Origin: Glycomyces sambucus
GTDB lineage: Bacteria; Actinomycetota; Actinomycetes; Mycobacteriales; Micromonosporaceae
Direction: 5' to 3'
Assembly: GCF_900102815.1 (NCBI RefSeq)
Contig: NZ_FNGF01000001.1
Span: forward strand, 62,001 to 126,000
Length of the DNA: 64,000 nt
Part shown: one piece after another, positions 49,214 through 57,305 of the stretch
Layout of the letters: every line of letters begins with the position of its first letter
Position numbering within the stretch: position 1 is the stretch's first letter
The notes under the pieces: generated by a model
Told to the model about the DNA's origin: nothing
Databases searched by the model: none
What the model saw: only the letters and a program-made list of their open reading frames with translations
Made by a program: the position numbers and the translations under genes

Positions 49214-51454
49214 TCATCCACGGGATTCCACACTAACACTTTCGCCGCTGTTTTCCTCATCGACCCACGAGGGTGCGTCGACGATCATGTTCGAGTACTC
49301 CCCGTCCTTCACGTGCGCGCGGGCCAGGACGCGGTGACTCATGATGACCGCCAAGGGAACCATGACGGCGAGCGCCGAGCCGAGGCTCACGATGCCCTTG
49401 CCGAGGAGGAACCCGGCGATGCCGGAGCCGACGACCGCGGCGGAGAACGCGGCGCGCAGCGGCGGGTACAGGCCCCAGGCGCGGCGCAGGCCGCCGCCGG
49501 GGCGCAGGAGCACCAGCCAGCAGTAAGCGCCCGCGAGGACCGCGAGGAGGCTCATGGGCGAGGTGAAGATCGCCACGACGTTCGAGCCGACCCCGGAGGC
49601 GATGACGCCGTTGGTGTCGCCGAGGACGTCCCCAAGGAACGCGCCGAGCTCGCCGCGCTCGGCGGCGGGCCGCTGGTAGTCGATCCAGCTCAGGCCGAAC
49701 AGGACCGCGACGCCGGCCAGGCCCGACCACACGAAGCGCTGGAACGTGACCCAGCCGCCGGTGGCGAGCGCGGCGGCGAGGCAGGTGCCGACGATGAAGG
49801 CGACCGCGGCGGGCACGGAGTCGCCGAGGAACCCGGCCGAGACCACCAGGACGCCCACGGCGCCCGTGCCGGCCATGACGGGGGCCTGGTAGCGGCGGGG
49901 CAGGCGCCACGCCGCGGCGGCCGCGAGGAGCCACAGGGAGGCGATGAACATGCCCGTGGCGACCGGCCCGAGCTCGTTCGAGGCGGAGTCGGCCACGGTG
50001 TAGTCGCCCAGGAGAGTCCCCAGGGGGTCCTCGGTGTGGATGATCATGGCCATCACGGTGACGATGATCCCGAAGGCCGACACGGTGATCATGAGGCTCG
50101 CGGGGCCGCGGCGGCCGGGGATGAGGATCGCCGCGAAGGCGCAGACCACGGCGATGGCGAGCGCGGTGAGCGGGCCGACGACGCCGGGGCTGGGCGCGGA
50201 CCACCACCCGAAGAAGTCGGCGAGGATCGCGGCCGCGGTGAACAGGGCGCACACGAGCGCCGAGACGATGTTGAGCCGCATGAGCCATAGCGGCGGGGGC
50301 TTCACGCCGGGCTGGCCGGCGCGGCGCAGCAGGTGCAGCAGCGGCCAGGCCACGAACGTGAGCGCGAGGAACAGCAGGATCTGGAGCCACTGGGTGGCGG
50401 GCGCGGCGACGGCCGCGGCCAGGAGGCGCACGTCGGTGTCGTCGAACACCGCTTGGCGGTCGTCGTAGGAGAGCGTGTCGGGGGCGGCGCCGGCGGCGGT
50501 GCCCTTGACCGATTCCGGGAGCGGGGCGTCCAGGAGCGTCAGGATCGTGGCCGTCAGGTCGGTCAGGCGCAGGTAGCCGGGGCGCTCGGCGGGCAGGTCG
50601 AAGAGGTTGTGGCCGTCCTCGGCGCCGAAGTTCGCGACCGCGGCGAGGAGCCGGTTGGGCTTCTCGACCTGGCTGACGCCGGTGACGATGAGCGCGGCGT
50701 CGTCGCCGCGGGCCTCGTCGAGGGCGGCGATCATCTCGTCGAGCGCGGCGAGCTTCGACTCGCGCAGGTCGGCGTCGACGGGCAGGACCCCGCCGTCGAC
50801 GACGGTGAGCGGGCACTCGGACAGGAGCGAGGCGAGGGCGCGCCCGGACGGGAGGTTCGGGGCGTACTCGCCGAGGCTGCCGACCGAGTTCGCGGTGGCG
50901 TAGGCGCCGCCGGGGCCGACGCCGGTGGCGCAGGAGGTCCCGGCCGCGAGCATGCCGATCTCGGCGCCCTGGTCGAGGTCGCGGTTGAGCGCGACCAGGT
51001 CGGTCATGCCGGTGACGGAGTCGCCGTTCGCGTCGGTGGTGATCGCGTCGCCGGAGACGGGGCCGCAGTCGGCGGAGTCGCCGTAGGAGCCGGCGACCGC
51101 GGGCGCGCCCGCGGAGAGGGTGAGCCAGCCGTCGAGGGTGCACGTGAAGCTGCGGCCAGAGTCGGTGTTCAGCTCGGCGAGCGAGCCGTGCTCGGCCAGC
51201 GCGGAGAGGTGCGGGGTGGACTCGGCGTCGATGTCGTTCCAGGACAGGCCGCCCACGCCCACGACGATCACGGCGTCGACGGTGTCGGGGATGGTCTCCT
51301 CGGGCTCGTCGGGGAGGAGCTGGATGATCGCGAGCGCCGCGAGCAGCGCGGCGGCGATCCACACGGCGACGGGGCCGCGGTTCTCGGCCACGGTGCGGGC
51401 CACCGATTTGCGGGCCTTGCGGGCGAGCCGCCCGGCGTCGAGGTTGCGCGCCAC
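49214..51454 (-). CDS. large membrane protein with alkaline-phosphatase-like extracytoplasmic domain
   Basis: The 746-residue product starts with GTG 51454. One helix (VAVWIAAALLAALAIIQLL) leads into a domain of about 290 residues. It carries VDAVIVVGVGGLSWNDIDAE, SFTCTLDGWLTLSAGAPAVA and YLRLTDLTATILTLLDAPLP, the pattern of the alkaline-phosphatase superfamily with degenerate metal residues. The C-terminal half has about nine membrane helices. Such proteins sit in envelope gene sets of actinobacteria; function unproven. It starts three bases before the glycosyltransferase stop, so all five genes from the MraY-like gene to here are probably one operon. Confidence 0.75.
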   Translation of the reverse strand: MARNLDAGRLARKARKSVARTVAENRGPVAVWIAAALLAALAIIQLLPDEPEETIPDTVDAVIVVGVGGLSWNDIDAESTPHLSALAEHGSLAELNTDSGRSFTCTLDGWLTLSAGAPAVAGSYGDSADCGPVSGDAITTDANGDSVTGMTDLVALNRDLDQGAEIGMLAAGTSCATGVGPGGAYATANSVGSLGEYAPNLPSGRALASLLSECPLTVVDGGVLPVDADLRESKLAALDEMIAALDEARGDDAALIVTGVSQVEKPNRLLAAVANFGAEDGHNLFDLPAERPGYLRLTDLTATILTLLDAPLPESVKGTAAGAAPDTLSYDDRQAVFDDTDVRLLAAAVAAPATQWLQILLFLALTFVAWPLLHLLRRAGQPGVKPPPLWLMRLNIVSALVCALFTAAAILADFFGWWSAPSPGVVGPLTALAIAVVCAFAAILIPGRRGPASLMITVSAFGIIVTVMAMIIHTEDPLGTLLGDYTVADSASNELGPVATGMFIASLWLLAAAAAWRLPRRYQAPVMAGTGAVGVLVVSAGFLGDSVPAAVAFIVGTCLAAALATGGWVTFQRFVWSGLAGVAVLFGLSWIDYQRPAAERGELGAFLGDVLGDTNGVIASGVGSNVVAIFTSPMSLLAVLAGAYCWLVLLRPGGGLRRAWGLYPPLRAAFSAAVVGSGIAGFLLGKGIVSLGSALAVMVPLAVIMSHRVLARAHVKDGEYSNMIVDAPSWVDEENSGESVSVESRG

Positions 51455-51457
51455 CGG

Positions 51458-52555
51458 TTATCGGCCGGTCAGTTCGAGGTAGAGCGCGTCGAGGGCGTCG
51501 AGCATCTGGGCCTCGTCGGGCCAGGTGGCGGCGCGGGCGAGGCTGGCCTCGCGGTAGGAGTCGAGCTTCGCGGCGTCGCCGAGGAGGCCGCGGACGGCCT
51601 GGTCGAGGGCGTCGACGTCGCCGACCTCGAAGTAGACGCCGGCGTCGCCCACGAGTTCGGGGATGCCGCCGGTGCGGGTGGTGACGAGCGGGACGCCGGC
51701 CTGGAGGGTCTCCTGGGCGAAGAGCTGGCGGGCCTCCCACTGGCTGGTGACCAGGGAGAGGTCGGCGGCGGCGAGGAGGTCGCCGACGTCGCTGCGGTGG
51801 CCGAGGAGGCGCACGTCGGCCCCGGCGGCATCGATGAGGCCCTGGAGGCGGTCGCGCTCGGGGCCGTCGCCGGCGACGGCGACGACGGGCGCGGGGTCGA
51901 GGGCCTTCCAGCGGGCCGCGGCGGCGATGAGGGTGTCGTAGTCCTTCTGCGGGTGCAGGCGGCCCACGGACAGGAGCAGGGGCCGGTCGCCGATACCGAG
52001 CTCCTCGCGGACGGCCCGGGGCTCGCCGGTGGCGCGGCGCGGCGGGGCCGCGACGGGCGCGAGGCGGGCGTCCTTGGCGCCCAGGCCGACCAGGTGCTCG
52101 TGGAGGTCGGAGGAGGCGGCGAGGGCGACGTCGACGCCGCGGGCCAGGCGCTTCTCGATCTCGTCGGAGACGCGGCGCTTGACGCCGGAGGTGATGAGCT
52201 GGTTGTGCCAGGTGGTGACGAGCGCGGCCCCGGAGGGGCGGGCGGCGAGCGCGGTGATCCCGGCGGTGAGCCCGTGGGCGTGGACGAGGTCGACGCCGCG
52301 GCCGGTGATGCCGCCGAGCGCGTTGCGGGCGGCCCACCACGCGAGCGGGAGTTCGGGCGAGGGCTTGGCGGTGATCGGCGCGGGCGCGAAGCGGGCGCCG
52401 CGGGCGCGGAAGCCGAAGCGCTCCTCGGTCTCGGGCGGGCCGACGACCAGGACGGCGTCGCCGCGCGCCACGAGCCCTTCGGCGACCGAGGCCACGTGGG
52501 TCCCGATGCCGCCGGTCGAGGGGCCGAGTACCAGTGCGATGCGGCGGTGGCTCAC
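51458..52555 (-). CDS. family 4 glycosyltransferase
   Basis: The 365-residue product starts with GTG 52555, which overlaps the murJ stop by four bases. The N-terminal acceptor domain has IALVLGPSTGGIGTHVASVA, then DLVHAHGLTAGITALAARPS. The C-terminal donor domain has PLLLSVGRLHPQKDYDTLIA and the E-x7-E sugar-nucleotide motif in SQWEARQLFAQETLQAGVPL, then VTTRTGGIPELVGDAGVYF. GT4 folds transfer sugars from nucleotide donors with retention. Its operon with MurJ and a MraY-like protein suggests an envelope glycan. Confidence 0.88.
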   Translation of the reverse strand: MSHRRIALVLGPSTGGIGTHVASVAEGLVARGDAVLVVGPPETEERFGFRARGARFAPAPITAKPSPELPLAWWAARNALGGITGRGVDLVHAHGLTAGITALAARPSGAALVTTWHNQLITSGVKRRVSDEIEKRLARGVDVALAASSDLHEHLVGLGAKDARLAPVAAPPRRATGEPRAVREELGIGDRPLLLSVGRLHPQKDYDTLIAAAARWKALDPAPVVAVAGDGPERDRLQGLIDAAGADVRLLGHRSDVGDLLAAADLSLVTSQWEARQLFAQETLQAGVPLVTTRTGGIPELVGDAGVYFEVGDVDALDQAVRGLLGDAAKLDSYREASLARAATWPDEAQMLDALDALYLELTGR

Positions 52556-54201
52556 GTGTCTGCTCCACGGTTCTCGTCGGGTTGCTGTGCTTCTGACGAC
52601 CGTATTCTGCCAGCGCGTCGCAGGACCGGGCGCACGACACCGGATCCCCCGATCAGGGCGGCGACGCCGAGGTAGACGACGCCGGTGGCGGCGCCGACGA
52701 CGACGCCCTGGACCAGCGCCGAGTAGATCGTCTCGGCGTGGCCCCACAGGATGATGAGCTCCCGGGCGGCGAGCACGGCCGCGACGGCGCCGACGACGGC
52801 GGCGATCGCGGCCCTGGGGATGCCCGCGAGGCTGGCGCGGCCGGTGTGGCGCGCGATCGCGGCGGTGAGGGCGAGCCCGATGACGGTCATGCCGATGGAC
52901 CACGCGATGGCGAGCGCGAGCGTGCGGTCCTCGATGGGCATGAGGTCGGCGAGCACGATCGCGGCGACCGCTCCGGCGGCCCAGCCGATCGAGGTGGCTC
53001 CGGCGGCGTACTTGTTGCGGCCGATGGCGTACAGGCCGCGCGAGTAGATCGCGAACATCGAGTAGCCGAAGAGTCCGAAGGCGAGTCCGGTGAGCGTGCT
53101 CTGGAGCTGGATCTGCGTCGCGAGCTTGCCGTCGGAGGAGACCGAGGCCAGCACGGTGCCGATGGGTTCGGCGAGGCCCGCGAGCGCGGCGACGCCCAGG
53201 CCCGAGAGCAGGAGGACGGCGCGGCCGGACTGGGCGAGGCGCCATTGGTATCGGTCGTGCTCGCCGAGGGAGAACGCCTCGGCGAGCACCGGGTAGGCGG
53301 CGGTCGCCAGAGGGACGGCGAGGATGGCCCAGGGCAGGAGGAAGAACGTCTGCGAGACGGTGAAGATCGCGGAGGGCCCGTCACCGGCCTGGTTGGCGAG
53401 CGCCAGGAGCAGGGCCTGGCACAGCTGCTGGGCGCCCACGGTGATGGCCCCGGCGATGGCGAGGGACTTCAGCCCGGAGGCGACGTGGGTCTCCATGCGC
53501 CAGGCGGGTCGGATCTTCAGGTGGAGTCCCCGCAGGGGGAAGATCAGGCAGCCGGCGAGGACCGCGACGCCGCAGGTGGTGCCGAGTCCGAGCAGGAGGA
53601 TGTCGTTCTGGGAGACGGCGGCGGCTTCGTCTTCGCGGCCGGAGAGGCCGCCGTAGACGACGTACACGCCGGCCATGACGACGCTCGACACGAGCGGGGC
53701 CAGTGCCGGCCAGGCGAAGCGGCGGTGGGACTGGAGGATGCCGGTGAGCACGACCGCGACGCCGTAGAGCGGCAGCTGGGGGGCGAAGAGGACGAGCAGT
53801 TCGACCGCGGTGTCGATGGTCGCCTGGGCGACGTTGTCGCCGGGCATGAGCAGCGTGATGATCGGGCGGGCGAACAGGGCGACGAGGAGGCCGGCCGGGA
53901 CCAGGATCGTCAGGGCCCAGGTGAGCAGGGCGGAGGAGATCCGGCCGACCTGGGCGGGGTCGTGGCGGGCGAGCGGCGCGGCCAGGAGCGGGATGACGAG
54001 GGCGGCGAGCGCTCCCCCGGCGACGAGCTCGAAGATGATGTTCGGGATGGAGTTGGCGGTCTGGTAGGCCGTACCGAGGCTGGCCAGGCCGATCGCCCAG
54101 GTGAACACCATCGTGCGGCCGAAGCCGGCCAGGCGGGAGGCGACGGTGATCGCACCGATGACCGAGGCGGCACGACCGACTTCGCGTCGGGTCTCGGTCA
54201 A
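52552..54201 (-). CDS. murJ: MurJ-type lipid II flippase
   Basis: The 549-residue MviN/MurJ protein has 14 helices and should move lipid-linked peptidoglycan precursors across the membrane. Key segments are ASRLAGFGRTMVFTWAIGLA, YQTANSIPNIIFELVAGGAL and PLYGVAVVLTGILQSHRRFA, all typical of the family. The TTG at 54201 is the only plausible start; it overlaps the upstream stop (TTGA) by four bases. The downstream GT4 gene overlaps by four bases. A separate murJ near oriC is usual in actinobacteria, so this may be the second, locus-specific copy (inference). Confidence 0.85.
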   Translation of the reverse strand: MTETRREVGRAASVIGAITVASRLAGFGRTMVFTWAIGLASLGTAYQTANSIPNIIFELVAGGALAALVIPLLAAPLARHDPAQVGRISSALLTWALTILVPAGLLVALFARPIITLLMPGDNVAQATIDTAVELLVLFAPQLPLYGVAVVLTGILQSHRRFAWPALAPLVSSVVMAGVYVVYGGLSGREDEAAAVSQNDILLLGLGTTCGVAVLAGCLIFPLRGLHLKIRPAWRMETHVASGLKSLAIAGAITVGAQQLCQALLLALANQAGDGPSAIFTVSQTFFLLPWAILAVPLATAAYPVLAEAFSLGEHDRYQWRLAQSGRAVLLLSGLGVAALAGLAEPIGTVLASVSSDGKLATQIQLQSTLTGLAFGLFGYSMFAIYSRGLYAIGRNKYAAGATSIGWAAGAVAAIVLADLMPIEDRTLALAIAWSIGMTVIGLALTAAIARHTGRASLAGIPRAAIAAVVGAVAAVLAARELIILWGHAETIYSALVQGVVVGAATGVVYLGVAALIGGSGVVRPVLRRAGRIRSSEAQQPDENRGADT

Positions 54202-55094
54202 GACTTGTTCCGACCCAGCTCGTCCAGCTGTCGCAGCACGGGCGTCTCGGCGATGACCTTGGTGAAGCTCCACTTCTCCGAGGCGGCGATGAGCGCGGCG
54301 ACGCCCGCGAGGGCGACGTGGCGGCCGATCATGCCGGTCCGCGCGATGTAGGCGAGGCCGAGGAGAGCGCCGAGGGCGTTGGCGCCGCCGTCCCCGAGCA
54401 TGGTCTTGCCGTCGAGGTCGTCGGCCAGGGCGGCGCCCGCGGCGGCCGAGACGGCGAGCGCGGTGTTGGCGCCGCCCCCGGCGGTCGCGCGGCGGGACTT
54501 GGGGCCCACGGGGCGCGAGAGCGGTGCCGAGGCGAGCGTGACGACCTTGAGGGCGCGGCCGGGCCGGAGGTCGAACAGGTTGATGACGTTGGCGGCGCCC
54601 GCGATGACGCCGCCGCCGACGCCCACGTTCCACACGCGCCGGGCCAGGCTGCGGCGGTCGTCGGTGAGCTCGCCGTTCTGGAGGTCGATGAGGGCCGCGG
54701 AGGCGAGCCCGGCGCCGGAGATGCCGAGGATCTTGACGAGGCCGGCGGAGACGCGTCCCTTGAGGAGGGCGCCGACGTGGCCCTTGAAGCCCTTGGCCTT
54801 CTCCCCCTTGGCGTCGGCGATGTCGTCGTAGAGGCCGACGGCGCCGGCGGTGAGCCCGGCGGCGGCCGCCGCGGCGGCGTAGGCCGGGGAGTTCGCCCCC
54901 AGGACCGCGCCCGCGGTGGCGCCCGCGGTGATGCCGGGGCCTTCGGCCAGGCTCACGGTGTCGCCCTTGTGGTTGATCCGTTCCAGGTCGGCGGCCCACT
55001 TGGAGCGTCGGATGAGGCCGATGGCGGCGATCGTGCCGCCCGCCGCGACTCCTCCGAGGAACGCCCTACCGACGGTGCGCGTCAACTGGCTCAT
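54198..55094 (-). CDS. MraY/WecA-like glycosyl-1-phosphate transferase domain protein, possibly atypical
   Basis: The 298-residue membrane protein has AGAVGLYDDIADAKGEKAKG with FKGHVGALLKGRVSAGLVKI, close to the GLxDDxxd...KGFKGH...G...KI pattern of polyprenyl-phosphate glycosylphosphotransferases. NLFDLRPGRALKV and LDGKTMLGDGGANALGALLG follow, the latter the conserved D-G-x-x-x-LGD-x-G-x-N-x-LG site. The N-terminal helices are fewer than in MraY and the chain is shorter. Placed beside murJ and a GT4 gene, it probably starts or handles a lipid-linked glycan; catalytic activity is not certain. Confidence 0.75.
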   Translation of the reverse strand: MSQLTRTVGRAFLGGVAAGGTIAAIGLIRRSKWAADLERINHKGDTVSLAEGPGITAGATAGAVLGANSPAYAAAAAAAGLTAGAVGLYDDIADAKGEKAKGFKGHVGALLKGRVSAGLVKILGISGAGLASAALIDLQNGELTDDRRSLARRVWNVGVGGGVIAGAANVINLFDLRPGRALKVVTLASAPLSRPVGPKSRRATAGGGANTALAVSAAAGAALADDLDGKTMLGDGGANALGALLGLAYIARTGMIGRHVALAGVAALIAASEKWSFTKVIAETPVLRQLDELGRNKS

Positions 55095-55104
55095 GGCCGC
55101 GATA

Positions 55105-56034
55105 CTAGGCGGCGTCGGGAAGCAGGCCGGAAGCGCCCTCCCCGATCCCGAGGTGGTCCACGGTCCCGGAGTTGACGAAGTCGGCGAGCGCGGCGATGGC
55201 GGCGATCTGACCCTGCGTGAACGCGGCGTTGTCGACGGTGGCGACCTTGCCGGTGTCGTCGCTGCGGATGGTGTTGACCGGGTTGCCGTCGCCCGCGGAG
55301 TTCATGGCCCCGTACAGGGTCGGGCTGTCGGCGGCGAACTCGTTGGTCAGCGTGACCATGCCGGCGTTGCGCTGCTCGGCGGTGGAGTCGGTGGAGCCGT
55401 CACCGGCGAGGATGAGGACGCCGTCGGCGGTGCCGGTGGGCGTGGTCTCGACCGAGAGCATCGTCAGGCCGTCGAGCGCGGTGGTGACGGTGGTGATGTC
55501 GCCGGGGGCGATCTCGACGGGCGCGCCGGCGACCTTCCCGGTGGTGACGGCGGCGAGGACGTAGCTCATGGCCTGGACCCCGTCGTAGGTGACGGGGGTG
55601 GTCACGGTCGCCGGGGTGGTGGTGTCGACGAGGTCGACGAGCTGGTCGGCGTTGACCGGGTCGAAGAAGTCGTCGAGGACGGAGATGCGGCCCGAGACGG
55701 TGGCCCCGGCGTAGCCGAGCATCTCGACGGCGCTGTCGACGGCGGCGGTGTCGGCGGCGGGCAGGACCACGACGAGGATGTTCTTCCCGGTGAGCTTGCC
55801 GGCCAGGTAGGCGGGGGCGATCTCCGCGGCGAACTCCTGCTCCTCGCCGAGCTGCTCCTCCAGCACCGTCACCTGGGCGCGGAGCTGCTCGTTGGAGTCG
55901 CGCAGCGTCTGGCTGGTGGTCTCCAGCGCCTCCATGGCGGGGCCGTTGAGGGCGGCGGTGCCGAGGATGAGGCCCACGGTGAGGGCGAGGAACACCGCGG
56001 TGAGGCTCACCAGGTGGTAGCGGAAGTTGATCAC
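55105..56034 (-). CDS. steB: SteB/MctB-type membrane-anchored coiled-coil protein
   Basis: The 309-residue product starts at GTG 56034, overlapping the steA stop by four bases. It opens with VINFRYHLVSLTAVFLALTV, then GLILGTAAL, the conserved N-terminal anchor of the MctB/SteB family (Rv1698). The coiled coil TTSQTLRDSNEQLRAQVTVL with EEQLGEEQEF follows, and an extracytoplasmic domain fills the rest. In corynebacteria SteB acts with SteA at the division ring; in mycobacteria MctB is linked to copper tolerance. Confidence 0.9.
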   Translation of the reverse strand: MINFRYHLVSLTAVFLALTVGLILGTAALNGPAMEALETTSQTLRDSNEQLRAQVTVLEEQLGEEQEFAAEIAPAYLAGKLTGKNILVVVLPAADTAAVDSAVEMLGYAGATVSGRISVLDDFFDPVNADQLVDLVDTTTPATVTTPVTYDGVQAMSYVLAAVTTGKVAGAPVEIAPGDITTVTTALDGLTMLSVETTPTGTADGVLILAGDGSTDSTAEQRNAGMVTLTNEFAADSPTLYGAMNSAGDGNPVNTIRSDDTGKVATVDNAAFTQGQIAAIAALADFVNSGTVDHLGIGEGASGLLPDAA

Positions 56035-57227
56035 GAGAACAGCCTTTGGATCTGGAAGAGGAGCCCGTCCCACCAGTCGGCGATCACGTCCACGAAGGAG
56101 CGGCCGACGGTGGAGATGGCGACGGCGGTGGCCATGGCCGCGAGGCCGGAGACGATGAGCAGCAGGAGCGCGGAGATCGACATGTCCTGGCGGTAGAGCC
56201 GCGAGACGCCCTTGGCGTCGACGAGCTTGCCGCCCACGCGCAGGCGCGTGAGGAACGTCGAGGCCATGCCGCCGCGGCCCTTGTCGAGGAACTCGACCAT
56301 GGTGACGTGGGTGCCGACGGCGCAGATGAGCTCGGCGCCCTTCTCGTCGGCCATGAGCATCGCGATGTCCTCGGAGGTGGCGGCCGCCGGGAAGGGGATG
56401 GCGGGGACGCCGAGCTTGTCCATGCGCTCCATGCCGGGCGCGCGGCCGTCGGCGTAGGCGTGGACGACGATCTCGGCGCCGCAGCGCAGGGCGTCGTCGG
56501 AGACCGAGTCCATGTCGCCGACGATCATGTCGGGCGTGTAGCCGGCCTCCAGGAGCGCGTCGGCGCCGCCGTCGACGCCCACGAGCACGGGCTTGAACTC
56601 GCGGATGTACGGCCGGAGGACGTCGATGTCCTCCTTGTAGTTGTACCCGCGGATGACGATGAGGGCGTGGCGGCCGTTGAACGAGGTCTTGACCTCGGGG
56701 ACGCCGACGCCGTCGAGCAGGAGGTCCCGCTCGCGCTTGAGGTACTCCATGGTGTTGGCGGCGAACGCCTCCAACTGGATGGACAGGCCCTCTTTCGCGG
56801 CGTCCATGTCGGTGGCGACCGAGTCGGTCGTCTGCACGGTCCCCTCGGCGATCACCTCGCCGCCGAGGTATATCTTGCCGCCCTCGACGGCGACCGTCTT
56901 GCCTTCGCGGACCTTGTCGAAGATCGCGTCGCCGACGTCGTCGATGAGGATGATCCCGGCCTTGACGAGCACTTCGGGACCGAGGTTCGGGTAGCGGCCG
57001 GAGATCGACTTCGACGCATTGACGACCACGGGCACGCCCGTGCCCACCAAGGTGTCGGCGGCGACCCGGTCGAGGTCGACGTGGTCGATAATGGCGACGT
57101 CGCCGGGCTCGAGCCGGCCGCACAGCCGCTTCGTTCGGCGGTCGAGGCGGGCGGTGCCGACCAGCCGTCCGTCGGAGGAGTCGCCCTCCTGGTTCCGCCC
57201 GGGCAAACGCAAGCTAGGTACACGCAT
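56031..57227 (-). CDS. steA: SteA, cytokinetic-ring protein with thiamine-pyrophosphokinase-like domain
   Basis: The 398-residue product is similar in layout to Rv1697. RLDRRTKRLCGRLEPGDVAI, then IIDHVDLDRVAADTLVG and VVNASKSISGRYPNLGPEVL make the conserved N-terminal region. VLVGVDGGADALLEAGYTPD, then MIVGDMDSVSDDALRCGAE is the TPK-like nucleotide site. One helix (SISALLLLIVSGLAAMATAV) near the C-terminus anchors it. ATG 57227. It forms a translationally coupled pair with steB, 78 bases after recN. Confidence 0.92.
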   Translation of the reverse strand: MRVPSLRLPGRNQEGDSSDGRLVGTARLDRRTKRLCGRLEPGDVAIIDHVDLDRVAADTLVGTGVPVVVNASKSISGRYPNLGPEVLVKAGIILIDDVGDAIFDKVREGKTVAVEGGKIYLGGEVIAEGTVQTTDSVATDMDAAKEGLSIQLEAFAANTMEYLKRERDLLLDGVGVPEVKTSFNGRHALIVIRGYNYKEDIDVLRPYIREFKPVLVGVDGGADALLEAGYTPDMIVGDMDSVSDDALRCGAEIVVHAYADGRAPGMERMDKLGVPAIPFPAAATSEDIAMLMADEKGAELICAVGTHVTMVEFLDKGRGGMASTFLTRLRVGGKLVDAKGVSRLYRQDMSISALLLLIVSGLAAMATAVAISTVGRSFVDVIADWWDGLLFQIQRLFS

Positions 57228-57305
57228 CGTGCATCATCATGCCATCCAGTGGCCACGCCCCGTGCGACGGCGCGCCGCTCGGGACCGGCGGGGCCCTGCG
57301 GACCC

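Noticed and set aside
49257-52640. A 1127-residue minus-strand frame overlapping the phosphatase-fold and GT4 genes
   Set aside because: Almost entirely Arg/Pro/Ala, out of frame with two genes that have recognisable motifs.
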